DNA of 13,355 nucleotides, taken from assembly GCA_038093975.1 (NCBI GenBank), contig JBBPTG010000437.1, positions 1 to 13,355 of the forward strand, in the 5' to 3' direction. The notes under the pieces are model-generated. The model worked only from the letters and a program-made list of their open reading frames with translations. It was not told the DNA's origin and searched no databases. The position numbers were made by a program, and so were the translations under genes. Shown here one piece after another: positions 1 to 8,695 of this stretch (the first letter of the stretch is position 1; every line of letters starts with the position of its first letter). Origin of the DNA: Chalciporus piperatus (taxonomy: Eukaryota > Basidiomycota > Agaricomycetes > Boletales > Boletaceae).

Positions 1-795
1 GCACCAGATATCGTTGCCGCGGGTGGTGGGGTCCTCGGAGTAGTGTGCATGGCGTCCGAGAGTGGTGGACGTAGGCACGGCGTGAGCTTGTGAGTTGGGA
101 GGAACCTGTGTGTGGACTTCGCTGGGGACACAGAGTCAAGGGATAATCCACGGGGGACGGCGAAGGTACAACAAGTTGTTCGAAGCGTCCTCGACTCGTT
201 GACGTCGGCTGGTGGTTCGGTGGGGTCCTGGGCTCATCGGTAGGTCTTGTCGAGTCTCGACCGTTTCGCTCGCGACGAGTCATCATCGATCCTTTGTTGA
301 TGGTGCTGTTGAGCATTCCGGAGTAGAGTTCGGTGGGGTAGTCGATGATGTCTTGTTCGAGGTCAGTACGTTCGTCGTGGAGCCAGGTGAGTTGGGACTC
401 GAGCTCGATGATGCGGGCGTTGAGTTTGCATGTGGGGTCCTGTGAGTCCACTGGCAGCGACATGGTCCGTGGATTGAGGTCCAGGGCATCCAACGACCCA
501 GTGGACCTCGCCAGAGTGGAGGCTGTGGCCCTCGCCGAGTCTTGCTCTTCGAGCACGATGGATAGGTCATCTTCCGGCCTCGCAGTAGTAACCTGTCGCA
601 GGTCCAAACGTTTCGCTCGTCCGTTGGGATCATCGACTTGGTGACATCGTCTGGTGGTTCGGTGGGATCCTGGGCCTCATGTCGGTACATCTTGTCGACC
701 GTTTTGCTCGCGACATCTAGGTTGTCGCGCGACACAGCGACCTTGTTAACTCGCTCCGCCGCCTCTGCATCCTGGTCTGGTGGTTTCGGGATTTG
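1..795 (-). CDS. Coding-like region, coiled-coil protein fragment in two frames, partial at left edge
   Basis: I do not recognise this protein. On the minus strand one frame is open for 225 codons from 676 to the left edge, unusually long for chance. It contains a Leu/Glu-rich segment (ARIIELESQLTWLHDER, DNA about 415-365) with coiled-coil spacing. The upstream part (795 to about 620) reads better in a second frame, one base apart, which holds SKTVDKMYRHEAQDPTEPP and stops at 283. The two frames are both open over 676-286, so the gene either has an undetected intron or has suffered a frameshift. A CTGAC followed by CAG near 797-770 could be a splice acceptor for the upstream frame. The first in-frame ATG of the 225-codon frame is at 463, too late to be convincing. 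It could be a real spliced gene, a transposon gag remnant, or a decaying duplicate. The strand and coding nature are moderately supported; the product is unknown. Confidence 0.38.
192..276. repeat. Direct repeat copy 1 (pair with 634-714)
   Basis: This 85-base segment and 634-714 share the same order of words: CTGGTGGTTCGGTGGG, TCCTGGG, CTTGTCGA, CCGTTT and GCTCGCGAC, with small insertions and deletions between them. The copies are about 440 bases apart and in the same orientation. Read on the minus strand they encode related peptides around AQDPTEPP, but in different frames, which suggests an old internal duplication followed by decay. Confidence 0.75.
634..714. repeat. Direct repeat copy 2 (pair with 192-276)
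   Basis: This is the second copy of the imperfect direct repeat. On the minus strand it encodes VASKTVDKMYRHEAQDPTEPP in the upstream frame of the left-edge coding-like region. A third, shorter echo (TTTCGCTCGTCC) sits at about 611-622. Confidence 0.75.
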
Positions 796-1752
796 TCAGG
801 CATTTGCGATCGACTCCGCTCATCGTCGTTGCTTGTAATCGGTCCATCGTCGCGTTCGGGGGTCGTTCAAGACAATGTGGTGAGGTGCAAAGGCAAGGCA
901 ATGACAAAGACTTGTGAAAATTTTACCTATGGCAGGAATTGGTACTCATATATTCATAATGACTACTCTACTAATAAAACCTTGTAGCATATCGGCTAAT
1001 GTGTACATTGTGTATTTTTGGCCAGCGGGGCTGTCGTGTGTTCGACTCTCAGCTTGAACACAAAATCTATGACATATCTCTGTAGCTGACTTACTGTCAC
1101 GGCCTGCATACAGTCCCTGGACTGCCTGGCAGTTCCCTACAGTGCCACAGTTGGGGCAGTGGCTCACAGTGACTCGACCTTTTCCTGATGCAGAAGTGCG
1201 TCGATGCCGTGTTATGCGAATTACATAGTAGTTTGTGATCGTTGATCGGTCAAGGACCGAAAACTAAATCACACAACACGAGGATGGCAAGCCCCAAGGT
1301 CGACGCCAGCGGGCACTAAGTAGCGAGCGCCTTCTACGGACCGGACTGAATACTCGGATATCAAAGCTGCGTGCCCGTCATTGATCGGTGCTAGTGGCGC
1401 GTCAGGTCATACATGACGAGCCATATAGACACGTGGGGACCACGGTGACTTACACGGGGTTCTAGAGTGCGTTAGCGAACACACGAGCATCAAGATGAGC
1501 TTGATGAAACACCATATTGGATTGATTCTGAACACTCTGAAGGGGGGATACGGACGACAATGACTTCAGGTAGACTTGGTACGCAGGATTGCTGGAACTG
1601 GCACGAACAAACACTGGCAAGATCAACGTGGCCATCAGTCGAAATGTATCTTTGCGTCATGAGCACAGAAATGTGAGACTCGAGGTTTCCATCAGATACC
1701 AAAACGGCGATATCCCTAGCCGCAAGAACGTGGGCTTCGCGTTGCTGTGATC
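796..1752. other. Intergenic stretch, no gene supported
   Basis: No open frame here has convincing codon use, recognisable motifs or joinable exons. Visible small features are a TRGYNNANNGG-type A box (TAGCATATCGG, 985-995), a B-box-like word (TGTTCGACTCT, 1039-1049), a short inverted repeat GTGTTC/GAACAC (1037-1060) and a CACGTG at 1430-1435. The two boxes do not lie in a foldable tRNA: the T-stem pairs at only about three of five positions. Confidence 0.5.
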
Positions 1753-3360
1753 AATGGAGGTCGCGGCGCCGAGCTTCGATCCGACTGTTTGCCACAAAAA
1801 AGTCGATTGCAGCGTAACAAGTTCGTACACAAAGACCGACTCACGATGTCACGATGAGTTTCGGCAGCGTAGTCGCGAGCGCACGAAACGCGAGAACGAG
1901 GGTATGGCCCATCGATCGATTAGACGCTCCCGGGACGAAGGTCGAATCCGCAACTTTTCTTCCTCGGCTGTGAAGTACACGTGGCTTGCATATCAACGAA
2001 CTGGCCTCCAAACTACGGACGCTGTATCGCCAATCGCGAATGCTGATTGTATATGCGAGCCTTTACCATTGGCTTTCCACAGGGTGTGCAGCTCACCAGA
2101 ACGAGCTATGTCGCACTCATCATACACATAAGGGCACATACCGCCGTTCTGAATGAAATGGTCGTCGCCACAGCGTGGCAAATGCCCGTTATGAATACGA
2201 ATCGCTGTTTGTAAGTTAGGATGGGACCGTGCGTGGTGATTCATGAAACGCGATGTACCGAGGGGCCCTCGAAACCTTGGTGATCAAGGTTTCGTCGATA
2301 CGAGTGGATGGAAATCCAGCGAGACGGTCCCTCGGGTGGAGTTGCAAGATGCGTCCGACTCAGGTCCTCCTTGGAAGCCTACGCGAAGACGCAGCTCGAC
2401 AAGTGGATCGTCCTTCGGAGTCGGAATTTACGAGAGCCCTGCAAAAGGCCTCAAAAGGCACGCTCCCGATGCGCACGCCACGCCGCGGCGCAAGTTCGAA
2501 GATTCCGTCCCGAATGACGACATGCTCTTCGACGGGGAACCTTGAGTGCCTTGTTCGTGACCAAGATATGTACACCTTTTTCAGAAAAAATCGAAAAGCG
2601 CACCGACGTTGACGGCGATAACCTTGAATTAGCACGCAGGTAGGGCACTCCACCATCACCGCCTCATCACAAGTCGCCAAGCACAACTGGCAGATTGTGG
2701 ATATGATTTTGATATAAAGAAGCCTCGAGGAACCCGAACGGATGGCCGAGGTCCAACGGCAATCCATCTTCATCGTTCCACAGGTGATTTCAACCAGCTA
2801 GCACGCAGCATGGAGCACAGGGTAGTGGTCTCATTCATTGCGCAAGGTGGGTTGATCGCTCCCTGCTGTTTGTACTGATGGGAGCATTCATTCAACGCGC
2901 TATGCATATCACACACCTTGAGCTGGCGTATCGTTCTTTTGTTTACGCCTAGTGGTGGTGAAGGGTGATTGCAACAGGCGATTGTCATGTGAGAGTCTCA
3001 GAAGCGTCGCCCTATCGCGAACCTAGATGCCTGAGTTCTGACCCTGGTCGACCTGGTCAGTACAAACGTTTTTCCAACGATACACACCGCAGACGACGCC
3101 GTCCTGAATCGGACACCGCTTTCTGGCTGTGGTCTGTGGGAGGCACGAGGATCGGTGGTTAGAATTTTCATCGCTCAGCCTTTCGCTCCACCATGGCGTG
3201 CTCGCGAAAGGTGAAATGAGAGGGGGAGGATGCAGAAGCACCCGGGATCTGAAAACCATCTGATACCAGACAAACGCCTCAGTGCACGCTAGAACACATC
3301 GCAAACTCCCTTGACCCTTGTTCACTGCCAACCTGCATGCACTCGATCGGTTCGGCTAGT
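1753..3360. other. Low-information stretch with scattered coding-like fragments
   Basis: No complete gene can be built here. Minus-strand frames at 2244-1993, 2773-2360, 2988-2770 and 3331-3023 are somewhat rich in Cys and His, for example ICQLC, VECPTC and FIQNGGMC. They lack bounded, joinable exons and match no family I know. A short similarity of about 30 bases links 2122-2154 and 3080-3109. A plus-strand ATG after a pyrimidine run at 3193 opens only an 8-codon frame. Relics of duplicated genes or plain noncoding DNA are equally possible. Confidence 0.35.
2243..2545 (+). CDS. Possible small hypothetical protein
   Basis: This is a 100-residue open frame from ATG to TGA that I do not recognise. 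Its composition (Ser, Pro, Arg, Asp, Glu; KSSETVPRVELQDASDSG; RRRSSTSGSSFGVG; KGLKRHAPD) resembles a disordered regulatory segment. By eye, third codon positions from about 2325 on are mostly G or C, unlike the flanks. Against it, two other plus frames and one minus frame are also open across the same bases, no TATA box is visible upstream, and no domain is seen. It could be one exon of a larger gene or chance. Confidence 0.2.
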   Translation: MKRDVPRGPRNLGDQGFVDTSGWKSSETVPRVELQDASDSGPPWKPTRRRSSTSGSSFGVGIYESPAKGLKRHAPDAHATPRRKFEDSVPNDDMLFDGEP

Positions 3361-3778
3361 TAATATCAATGAAGCTTCGAACGCAGCCTGGAGCGATTTA
3401 TGACGGAGATGATGTCAAGGCATCATTCGGTAAATCCCAGGACTCAGCCGTGCACTTTTACAGAGGTGGCGGATAGGAGTGGTATACAATAGGCTGATGC
3501 CAACCCTGAAGACAACAAGATCATTCGACCTCGCGGAAGGGTCGTCGTGTGGTAGAACATGTCCTGCCCGTTCTGTCCTGGGGAGATCCTTCGGGAGGAA
3601 TATAGTTCAGGGACCGGAAACGAGACCCCATTGATAGTGACGCTTTGGAAGCCCATACATTCGCACGTATGCTGACCCGCGGCTTGCAATCGAACAAACT
3701 ATATGATATCGATAACAGACGGCCAAATGCTACAAAAAAACCGTCAGCTGGCACGAGCAAGAAAGCTAATGACATCCC
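3361..3778 (+). other. Gene-free stretch with two coding-like plus-strand fragments
   Basis: This stretch lies downstream of the TMEM170-like gene. A 35-codon frame (3369-3476) reads IYDGDDVKASFGKSQDSAVH before a stop, and a second fragment (3493-3555, one base out of frame) reads ADANPEDNKIIRPRGRVVVW and then stops. Together they look like the tail of a protein interrupted by a stop and a frameshift, but the family is unknown. Part of the stretch must also serve as 3' untranslated sequence of the minus-strand neighbour. Confidence 0.25.
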
Positions 3779-4483
3779 TCACTTAAGCAACGCGATCAAA
3801 CTCTGTATCACCGCCCACAGGAACGGTATCCACCTAGAAGCGGCGTAAATGATAAGAATCAGAACCAGGACGGAACCTTTTCGAGAATCGAGGAACGAGC
3901 GAACGAGCGAAGATGGACTTACGTCGACATGTAGAACCCGCCTGCTCTATACACCCCCACGAGCACAAACCCCACCACAGCCGCGCCCACGACAGAACTA
4001 ATCAAGCTGAACGCCAAGAATCCAAGCAACACCAACAGCGCAAACGTCAGCCTCGACCGCGTTGCGTTGACCCTCGGTGGCTTCGGCCACGTTGGAGGAG
4101 GCACCCTTGCTCCTGACGATGTCGACGCGAGAACGAGCATCGATATTGCGGGCGCATCGCCATCGTCCCCGGTAGGTCGGGCGGGCGGGAAGAGGAAGTT
4201 GAAGAAGGCGTATCCGCCGGCAAGGAAGTTGAATGGGAGGTGGAAGATCAGCATCCAGTAGAGGGTGAATTTGAAGACGTCTGGTGTGTCGTGGGTTAGA
4301 TTGGTGCACGGGCACGCAGGACTAACGCTGGGAGGATTCGTACTATCACATACCATCTGGATTCGATAAGTAGTAGCCTCCTGGTCGAACTGGAGGACCA
4401 GTAAACCCAACGTCTATGGTTGGGCTGTAGAGCGAGGGCCATGAGATATTTTCAAAGTGGGCAAATTCGAACAGCGAGTTCAT
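3779..4483 (-). CDS. TMEM170-family integral membrane protein (Tmemb_170), 3 exons, 180 aa
   Basis: Coding exons are 4483-4354, 4280-3923 and 3833-3779 (130+358+55 bases). Intron 1 (73 bases) starts GTATGT, has a CTAAC branch site and ends CACCAG. Intron 2 (89 bases) starts GTAAGT and ends TTCTAG. Four hydrophobic segments are visible at about residues 46-74, 121-138, 139-155 and 164-179. The loop at about 75-115 is rich in Pro and Gly. The signature KFTLYWMLIFHLPF, the stretch SSVVGAAVVGFVLVGVYRAG, and MST joined across intron 2 to WIPFLW match the fungal TMEM170 family. Animal TMEM170A helps shape ER sheets and the nuclear envelope; that role here is inferred. The start at 4483 is the first in-frame ATG after a TAG. 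A start at 4410 would read through intron 1 and is wrong. A 12-codon upstream ORF overlaps this start codon. The gene lies on the same strand as Opi1, 290 bases downstream of it. Confidence 0.88.
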
Positions 4484-4518
4484 AAAGAATGTGTAACTCG
4501 AGTTCGACTGCGAGACAT
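4480..4518 (-). promoter_or_regulatory. Upstream ORF overlapping the TMEM170 start codon
   Basis: A 12-codon frame (MSRSRTRVTHSL) ends in a TGA whose first two bases are the last two of the main ATG (ATGA, 4483-4480). If the leader contains it, scanning ribosomes would finish the short frame exactly on the main start, allowing termination-reinitiation control. Whether the transcript includes this ATG cannot be told from the sequence. Confidence 0.45.
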
Positions 4519-4531
4519 GAAAAAGGAGAGG

Positions 4532-4550
4532 TACTGAGACCTACTGAGAC
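4532..4550. repeat. Short tandem repeat TACTGAGAC x2
   Basis: Two copies of TACTGAGAC separated by one base lie just upstream of the TMEM170-like leader. They are possibly a small regulatory motif; no factor can be named. Confidence 0.4.
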
Positions 4551-4773
4551 GGTACTATCACCAGGTCGATGGTGAGCCCATTTTGGGTGATGTCCCCTCG
4601 GCCAACAGCATGGTCGTAAACTACAAAAGTCCCTCCGTTGCGCATCAACCACCTCGTACATCCTCGCGAGATAATTTACACTATTACGTCTCGAGAGATA
4701 GAATCACAAGCACAAAAATCCAGCCGAGATCAGATGCACACATCATATCCCCCATCCTCGTGCTCAACGTCGT

Positions 4774-6880
4774 TTACCCATCGACGACCATATCCTGCAT
4801 ATCCCCGTCGTCCTTACCCGCTGCACTACGTTTCCGCCAAATACCACCTTTCAGTTGTTCATCCCCCTCGTGAAGGGACTTGAGTCCATACTTGGGCGTC
4901 TTGTACCCATCAACGTCTCGTAGGTCACCATCCAGGCGTAACTCGCTCAGCGAGGTACGTGCTGCCATTTCGCCCAGCCGGATTCCGAACCCATCAGGGG
5001 ATGGGTATGCTGATGGCGTAGACGGGATCGAGAGAGGGGTTCCATATTGCATGGGTGTCGAGGGCGTGGATGACAATCCAGGGAGAGATTGCCTATGTTG
5101 ACTAAATGGTGATACTGTGGGATCGAAGGGTTCATCTGGAGTTTGTTGCTGCTGGCGCTGAACACCGATTATGCGCAGTCGCTCAACCCACCTACATCAC
5201 GAATGTGTGAGTACCATTGAAGGGCTAATCAAGCATCACGACATACGAGTCAGCACGATCAAGACTATCTTTGACAACGCTCGTGACACCACGCATCATG
5301 TCCAAACTTTCCGTTGCAAGTGTGAGAATATGCTGTGCAGCTCGGGTGGCCCCACTTGCAGTCGGACGGCCCATACTTGCACGGGAAGAGGTCAAGGGAG
5401 ATGGAGCACGAGACGACGCTGGAGTTCCGGTTAACGACCGATCGGGACCACCGGCGCTACGTTCCTTGTGGTGCCGACCACGACGGGTAGAACCTGCCGA
5501 CGCACCCGCGGCCGAACTTGCACCGGGACTGCCTTCTGGTATACCACCCGTGTTCGCAGCAGTAGCCCATCGTTGGGGAAGGTGAAGGATGAACCCACGA
5601 ACTCGGGCCCGAGCGGGTTCAGGAAGAGCACCGCCAGCGTATTTGCTAACCACGTCAACGACTTGACGAACGGTGCTAACAACGTTTCTGCGAACGTCTG
5701 TCAGTGTGCGCATATGTGTTGGTGAGATGTAGGCGTCCGATGTTGATGGATCAGCAACGTATGCTTGGAGGGAGTCGATAAAATCACGAAGGATGAGTAT
5801 TTGAGAGTCGATATGAGCGGTAGCATACTGAAAAGACAGGTGAGCGAGGACGAAAACACGTTGAACTCAGAGACACTGACTAGAAGCCATTGTAGACAAT
5901 ACTTTAACCGTCGCATACTTTCTTCACTCACTGCTGCACCGATACCACCCGCTTCGAGGAGAACTGTTTGCCACCGGCTTCGGGCCACGACTTGCCGGTT
6001 GGCATTCTGATCAGAGGTGACACGATCTTGAGACTGCGGTGTTGGAGTACGACTTTCTGACGCTGTTAGAGGGGGATGCGAGTACGAGGGACGACCAGAT
6101 TATGCAGATTAGATGAAGTCAAGGATACGGAGATAAGATAAACCCTTACAATAATAGGTAGTTTCCGATTCCAAAGCATCGTGATTACGGGGTGATTTTG
6201 CAGCGCTTGTCGATTCCGCTGCTTCAAAGGCTTGAGATGCTGGGCTTTCTACCTGCATTTTCTCTTCGGCGGTGGATGAGCGGCGGTATCTCTCAAGCTG
6301 AAAATACCAAGCGCCATTAGCAATCGGTGACACGACGATGAGATGACATGGAAACATGCCCTATCGAGTTGTCTACAAGCAAATTCGTCCAGCTGATTGA
6401 CGTCGACGGGTAACCTATTGATGACGGGTCGCGATATGTTCTTGACGGAAGATTCCATCATTTCTGCCCCGTACTAACTCGGTTTAGAGATAATGAGTAA
6501 TGATATGGTCAAGATAGAGCTGAGACCTACCTTTACGACGCAAGAACTTGCTTTTCCGTGTTCATATGCCCTCAATGCCGTACCCACGAGCGGTATGCTG
6601 GTTACTCGTGAGACAAAGTCTGGTGTGGTAGCATCGGGTGTTGGTGACATGGAGGGGGACGTCTGTGCGGTGCCGCTGGATGCTATGGAAGAGATACGAA
6701 TGATTTATGATGATCGGCCTAAGCATACGAGAAGGGTTGAGAGGACATACGGGTTGAGTTTCTCGTTCCCTTTTTCATATCTCCGAGTGCACGAACTGCA
6801 ATTCGGACGCTCTCGTCTTGCTCGTCGAGAGAATCAGTTTTTGAGGACGCAGAGGACGATGACGGGGATGCGTTTGGCAT
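4774..6880 (-). CDS. OPI1: Opi1-type transcriptional regulator of phospholipid biosynthesis, 7 exons, 574 aa
   Basis: Exons are 6880-6751, 6682-6531, 6473-6360, 6297-6150, 6062-5881, 5827-5247 and 5191-4774, total 1725 bases, in frame throughout. Introns are 68, 57, 62, 87, 53 and 55 bases; the third uses a GC donor (AGG/GCATGT), a CTAAT branch and CAG. Blocks in order: DESVRIAVRALGDM (22-35), equivalent to the Sin3-interacting region of yeast Opi1; YGAEMMESS to CRQLDR (95-132); a helical, leucine-rich segment SEESMRRLKYCLQWLL onward (227-263), equivalent to the membrane-lipid-binding and leucine-zipper area; VVDVVSKYAGGALPEPAR to LPQRW (286-329); and LATESLDMMR to SWVERLRIIG (about 405-445), which together form the conserved C-terminal domain. 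A tail rich in Ser/Thr-Pro follows. Yeast Opi1 represses inositol and phospholipid genes by blocking Ino2/Ino4 and is held at the ER by phosphatidic acid; the same role is likely but unproven here. The start at 6880 is preferred; an in-frame ATG at 6994 gives 38 more unconserved residues. Confidence 0.93.
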
Positions 6881-6955
6881 CGTTGTCGGCGATGTCGGCA
6901 GGTTATATCGTTGCGGGAGATGCGAAGTGACCGAGGCGACTTTGGGGCACTCAAC

Positions 6956-6982
6956 CACGTGCTCATTGTGCACATTCACGTG
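6956..6982. promoter_or_regulatory. Paired CACGTG E-boxes upstream of OPI1
   Basis: Perfect CACGTG palindromes lie at 6956-6961 and 6977-6982, 21 bases centre to centre (two helical turns), 76 and 97 bases upstream of the Opi1 start. A GTGCAC palindrome (6968-6973) lies between them. On the minus strand the distal box reads CACGTGAATG, seven of ten matches to the yeast inositol element CATGTGAAAT. bHLH binding, and possible feedback on the gene, are inferred. CACGTG also occurs at 1430, 1978 and 9985, so the word alone is weak evidence. Confidence 0.5.
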
Positions 6983-7550
6983 TTTTCGACTCATTGCGCC
7001 CGTGTGGCGATAAAGATATCGACGCCCACCCTGAGGGAGATTAGCATGAGTGAATGGCCTGGTAGCGCCCGGTAGTATAAGTACACGCAGGAATCGTGTA
7101 CTCGTATACTCGAAATCAATGTCACAGTCAATTCATCAAGGACTCAATTAATAGCAGACAAGGAAATCCAAGCAAGTCAGCGAGTCATCTGACATTGAAT
7201 TGAGGGTTGCCATAAACAGTAACCTCCTGAGCGGTGGTTAATCTTTCCCACAAGGAGAACTTTGTCTTGTACTCACCAGATCGTCGGGTGACAGCCATGC
7301 CAATCAAGATACCCCAGAGGTCAACCAGAGGTCATGCAGGTCGTGTATCGAGGGGTAGGTACTGACCGCAGAATGGGTTACGATGATGATGCAGCTGTGT
7401 CTAGGCGCCAACCAATTCAATACATTGTACTCAGTCTCAGATGTGACTCTACTACCCCGAAATTTCGATCGTTCCACAGACTGAACCAGTTTTATTCAAA
7501 TATTTCTTGGTGTTCCAGCCACAAAAGGTGATCAATACAGTTCTCCCTCC
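6983..7550. other. Divergent intergenic region between OPI1 and the zinc-finger gene
   Basis: No coding region is seen in this stretch. It should contain regulatory DNA for both genes, which are transcribed away from each other. It holds the 7074-7110 hairpin. No tRNA, long repeat or transposon remnant is visible. Confidence 0.6.
7074..7110. repeat. Inverted repeat, 14-bp stem with 7-base loop
   Basis: The left arm AGTATAAGTACACG (7074-7087) pairs with the right arm CGTGTACTCGTATACT (7095-7110). All 14 left-arm bases pair, leaving a two-base CG bulge in the right arm and a 7-base loop (7088-7094). It sits 194 bases upstream of the Opi1 start and about 530 bases upstream of the zinc-finger gene. 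It could be a dimeric factor site or a cruciform-prone element. Confidence 0.6.
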
Positions 7551-7638
7551 ATAAAATATATCCTCTCTCATTCGGAATGTGGCTGGTCACGCAAATCGTC
7601 CCCCAGTCTAAACTGTCTCCCCTCTCACCTCTATCAAT
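7551..7638 (+). promoter_or_regulatory. TATA-like box and pyrimidine-rich leader of the zinc-finger gene
   Basis: ATAAAATATAT (7551-7561) lies about 80 bases before the start codon. It is followed by CT-rich runs up to the ATG (CTGTCTCCCCTCTCACCTC), a layout common in filamentous fungal promoters. Confidence 0.55.
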
Positions 7639-8695
7639 ATGGCGGAACTAGACAGGATGTTTCGCAGCGAGCTCGCAGTCTTGCCAGACTCTCAGAACGA
7701 GTCTGATTCCTGGGGGCTCGATACAACATCCTCGTTTTCACCCCTCTCTGCCCGCCATTCCCAGATCCCATCCTACTTCGAATCAGCCTCGTTCGACAAC
7801 GTCGCCTATCCCCATCTGCAAACAGACTGGGCTGCCTTCCCGCCAAATTTCGCGGACGCAGCCCTAGCTCACGACGATCACCTCGTACATCCGCGCCCTC
7901 ACTCCTCGGAACACTTCTCTCCCCAGAGTGATGTGCTCGGTCTATTCCCATCCCTCAGCCGCCGTCTTGGCAGCAACGCCAACCACACACACCCAGACCC
8001 ACTCAATGCGCCCTTCACAGCGCATACAGCACTCCCGCACGCCCAGCCAACAGTGCACCTCTCAGACGTCACCCTCGGGACGCTCATTCCCACTCTGCAC
8101 ACCCAGCCCGTCCCTACTCCTCAGCCCGCTCCACCGAGCTATTCTCCCGCGAGATCGTACCAGGAGGTATCCGAGGAGGAGTTCGACAGTAGCGATCTCG
8201 AACTCACCTACCCCTCCGACTCTGAATACCATCCTCCCGCGCTGGGCATCGACCCCGCATCCCTGTCCATCCCCTCTTCCCATGTCCGCCCTTCTCGCCG
8301 TAAACCGAGAACGATGACCAAATTACCCGTCCCGATTCCAAACCTCACAAAGAAGTCCAGAGGACGCAAGGTCCCCACGTCGACCAACGGGGACCCCATC
8401 TATGCCCTCAGCAGGGACAAGACGAAAAAGGGTGTGCGGACCTATACCTGCAACGCTGATGGCTGTGGAAAGTGCTTCGTGAGGGGCGAGCACCTCAAGC
8501 GGCACATCAGGTCAATTCATACCGACGAAAAACGTAGGTCGTCTGTAGCACCCAGCACCCAAGCCTTCGATGAACTCACGGTTTCTTCAAGCATGGGTGT
8601 GCACGTACGATGATTGCAAGAGAGCGTTTAGCAGACGGGACAACTTGAACCAACACTTACGCATCCACAAACTGCAGGACGGTGAGGTTGAGTGA
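7639..8695 (+). CDS. Msn2/Msn4-like C2H2 zinc-finger transcription factor, 2 exons, 332 aa
   Basis: Exons are 7639-8533 and 8592-8695 with one 58-base GT-AG intron (GTAGGT to TTCAAG). Residues 1-220 are low-complexity and rich in Ser, Pro and His, with an acidic patch (SEEEFDSSDLE, about 178-188) that could activate transcription. PIPNLTKKSRGRKVPT (about 232-247) contains a likely nuclear signal and is typical of basidiomycete members. Two C-terminal fingers follow: Cys271, Cys276, His289, His294 (GEHLKRHIRSIH) and Cys302, Cys307, His320, His324 (SRRDNLNQH). The pairing EHLKRHxRSxH then SRxDNLxQH is that of yeast Msn2/Msn4 and related stress factors that bind AGGGG elements; the target here is inferred. 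The intron splits the proline codon of the TDEKP linker. Without splicing a 324-residue, one-finger product results. It is transcribed divergently from Opi1 and converges on RPL37. Orthology to Msn2/4 rather than another two-finger factor is not certain. Confidence 0.92.

Noticed and set aside
980..1060. tRNA gene
   Set aside because: The A- and B-box words are present, but acceptor and T stems do not pair.
1490..1702. Minus-strand 70-residue open frame
   Set aside because: No bias, motif or joinable exon; length expected by chance.
3919..4410. Unspliced 163-residue TMEM170 reading
   Set aside because: It reads into intron 1 at its start and stops at the intron 2 donor. Splicing restores both the N-terminus and the WIPFLW tail.
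5271..5585. Plus-strand open frame opposite OPI1 exon 6
   Set aside because: This is a shadow of a long GC-rich coding exon; no promoter-like leader or domain.
6493..6930. Plus-strand 145-residue open frame opposite OPI1 exons 1 and 2
   Set aside because: The minus strand carries conserved Opi1 sequence with proper splice sites; this frame has no recognisable content.
7639..8613. Unspliced 324-residue zinc-finger protein as the main product
   Set aside because: Splicing at 8534/8591 restores a perfect second finger, so the unspliced form is at most a retention product.
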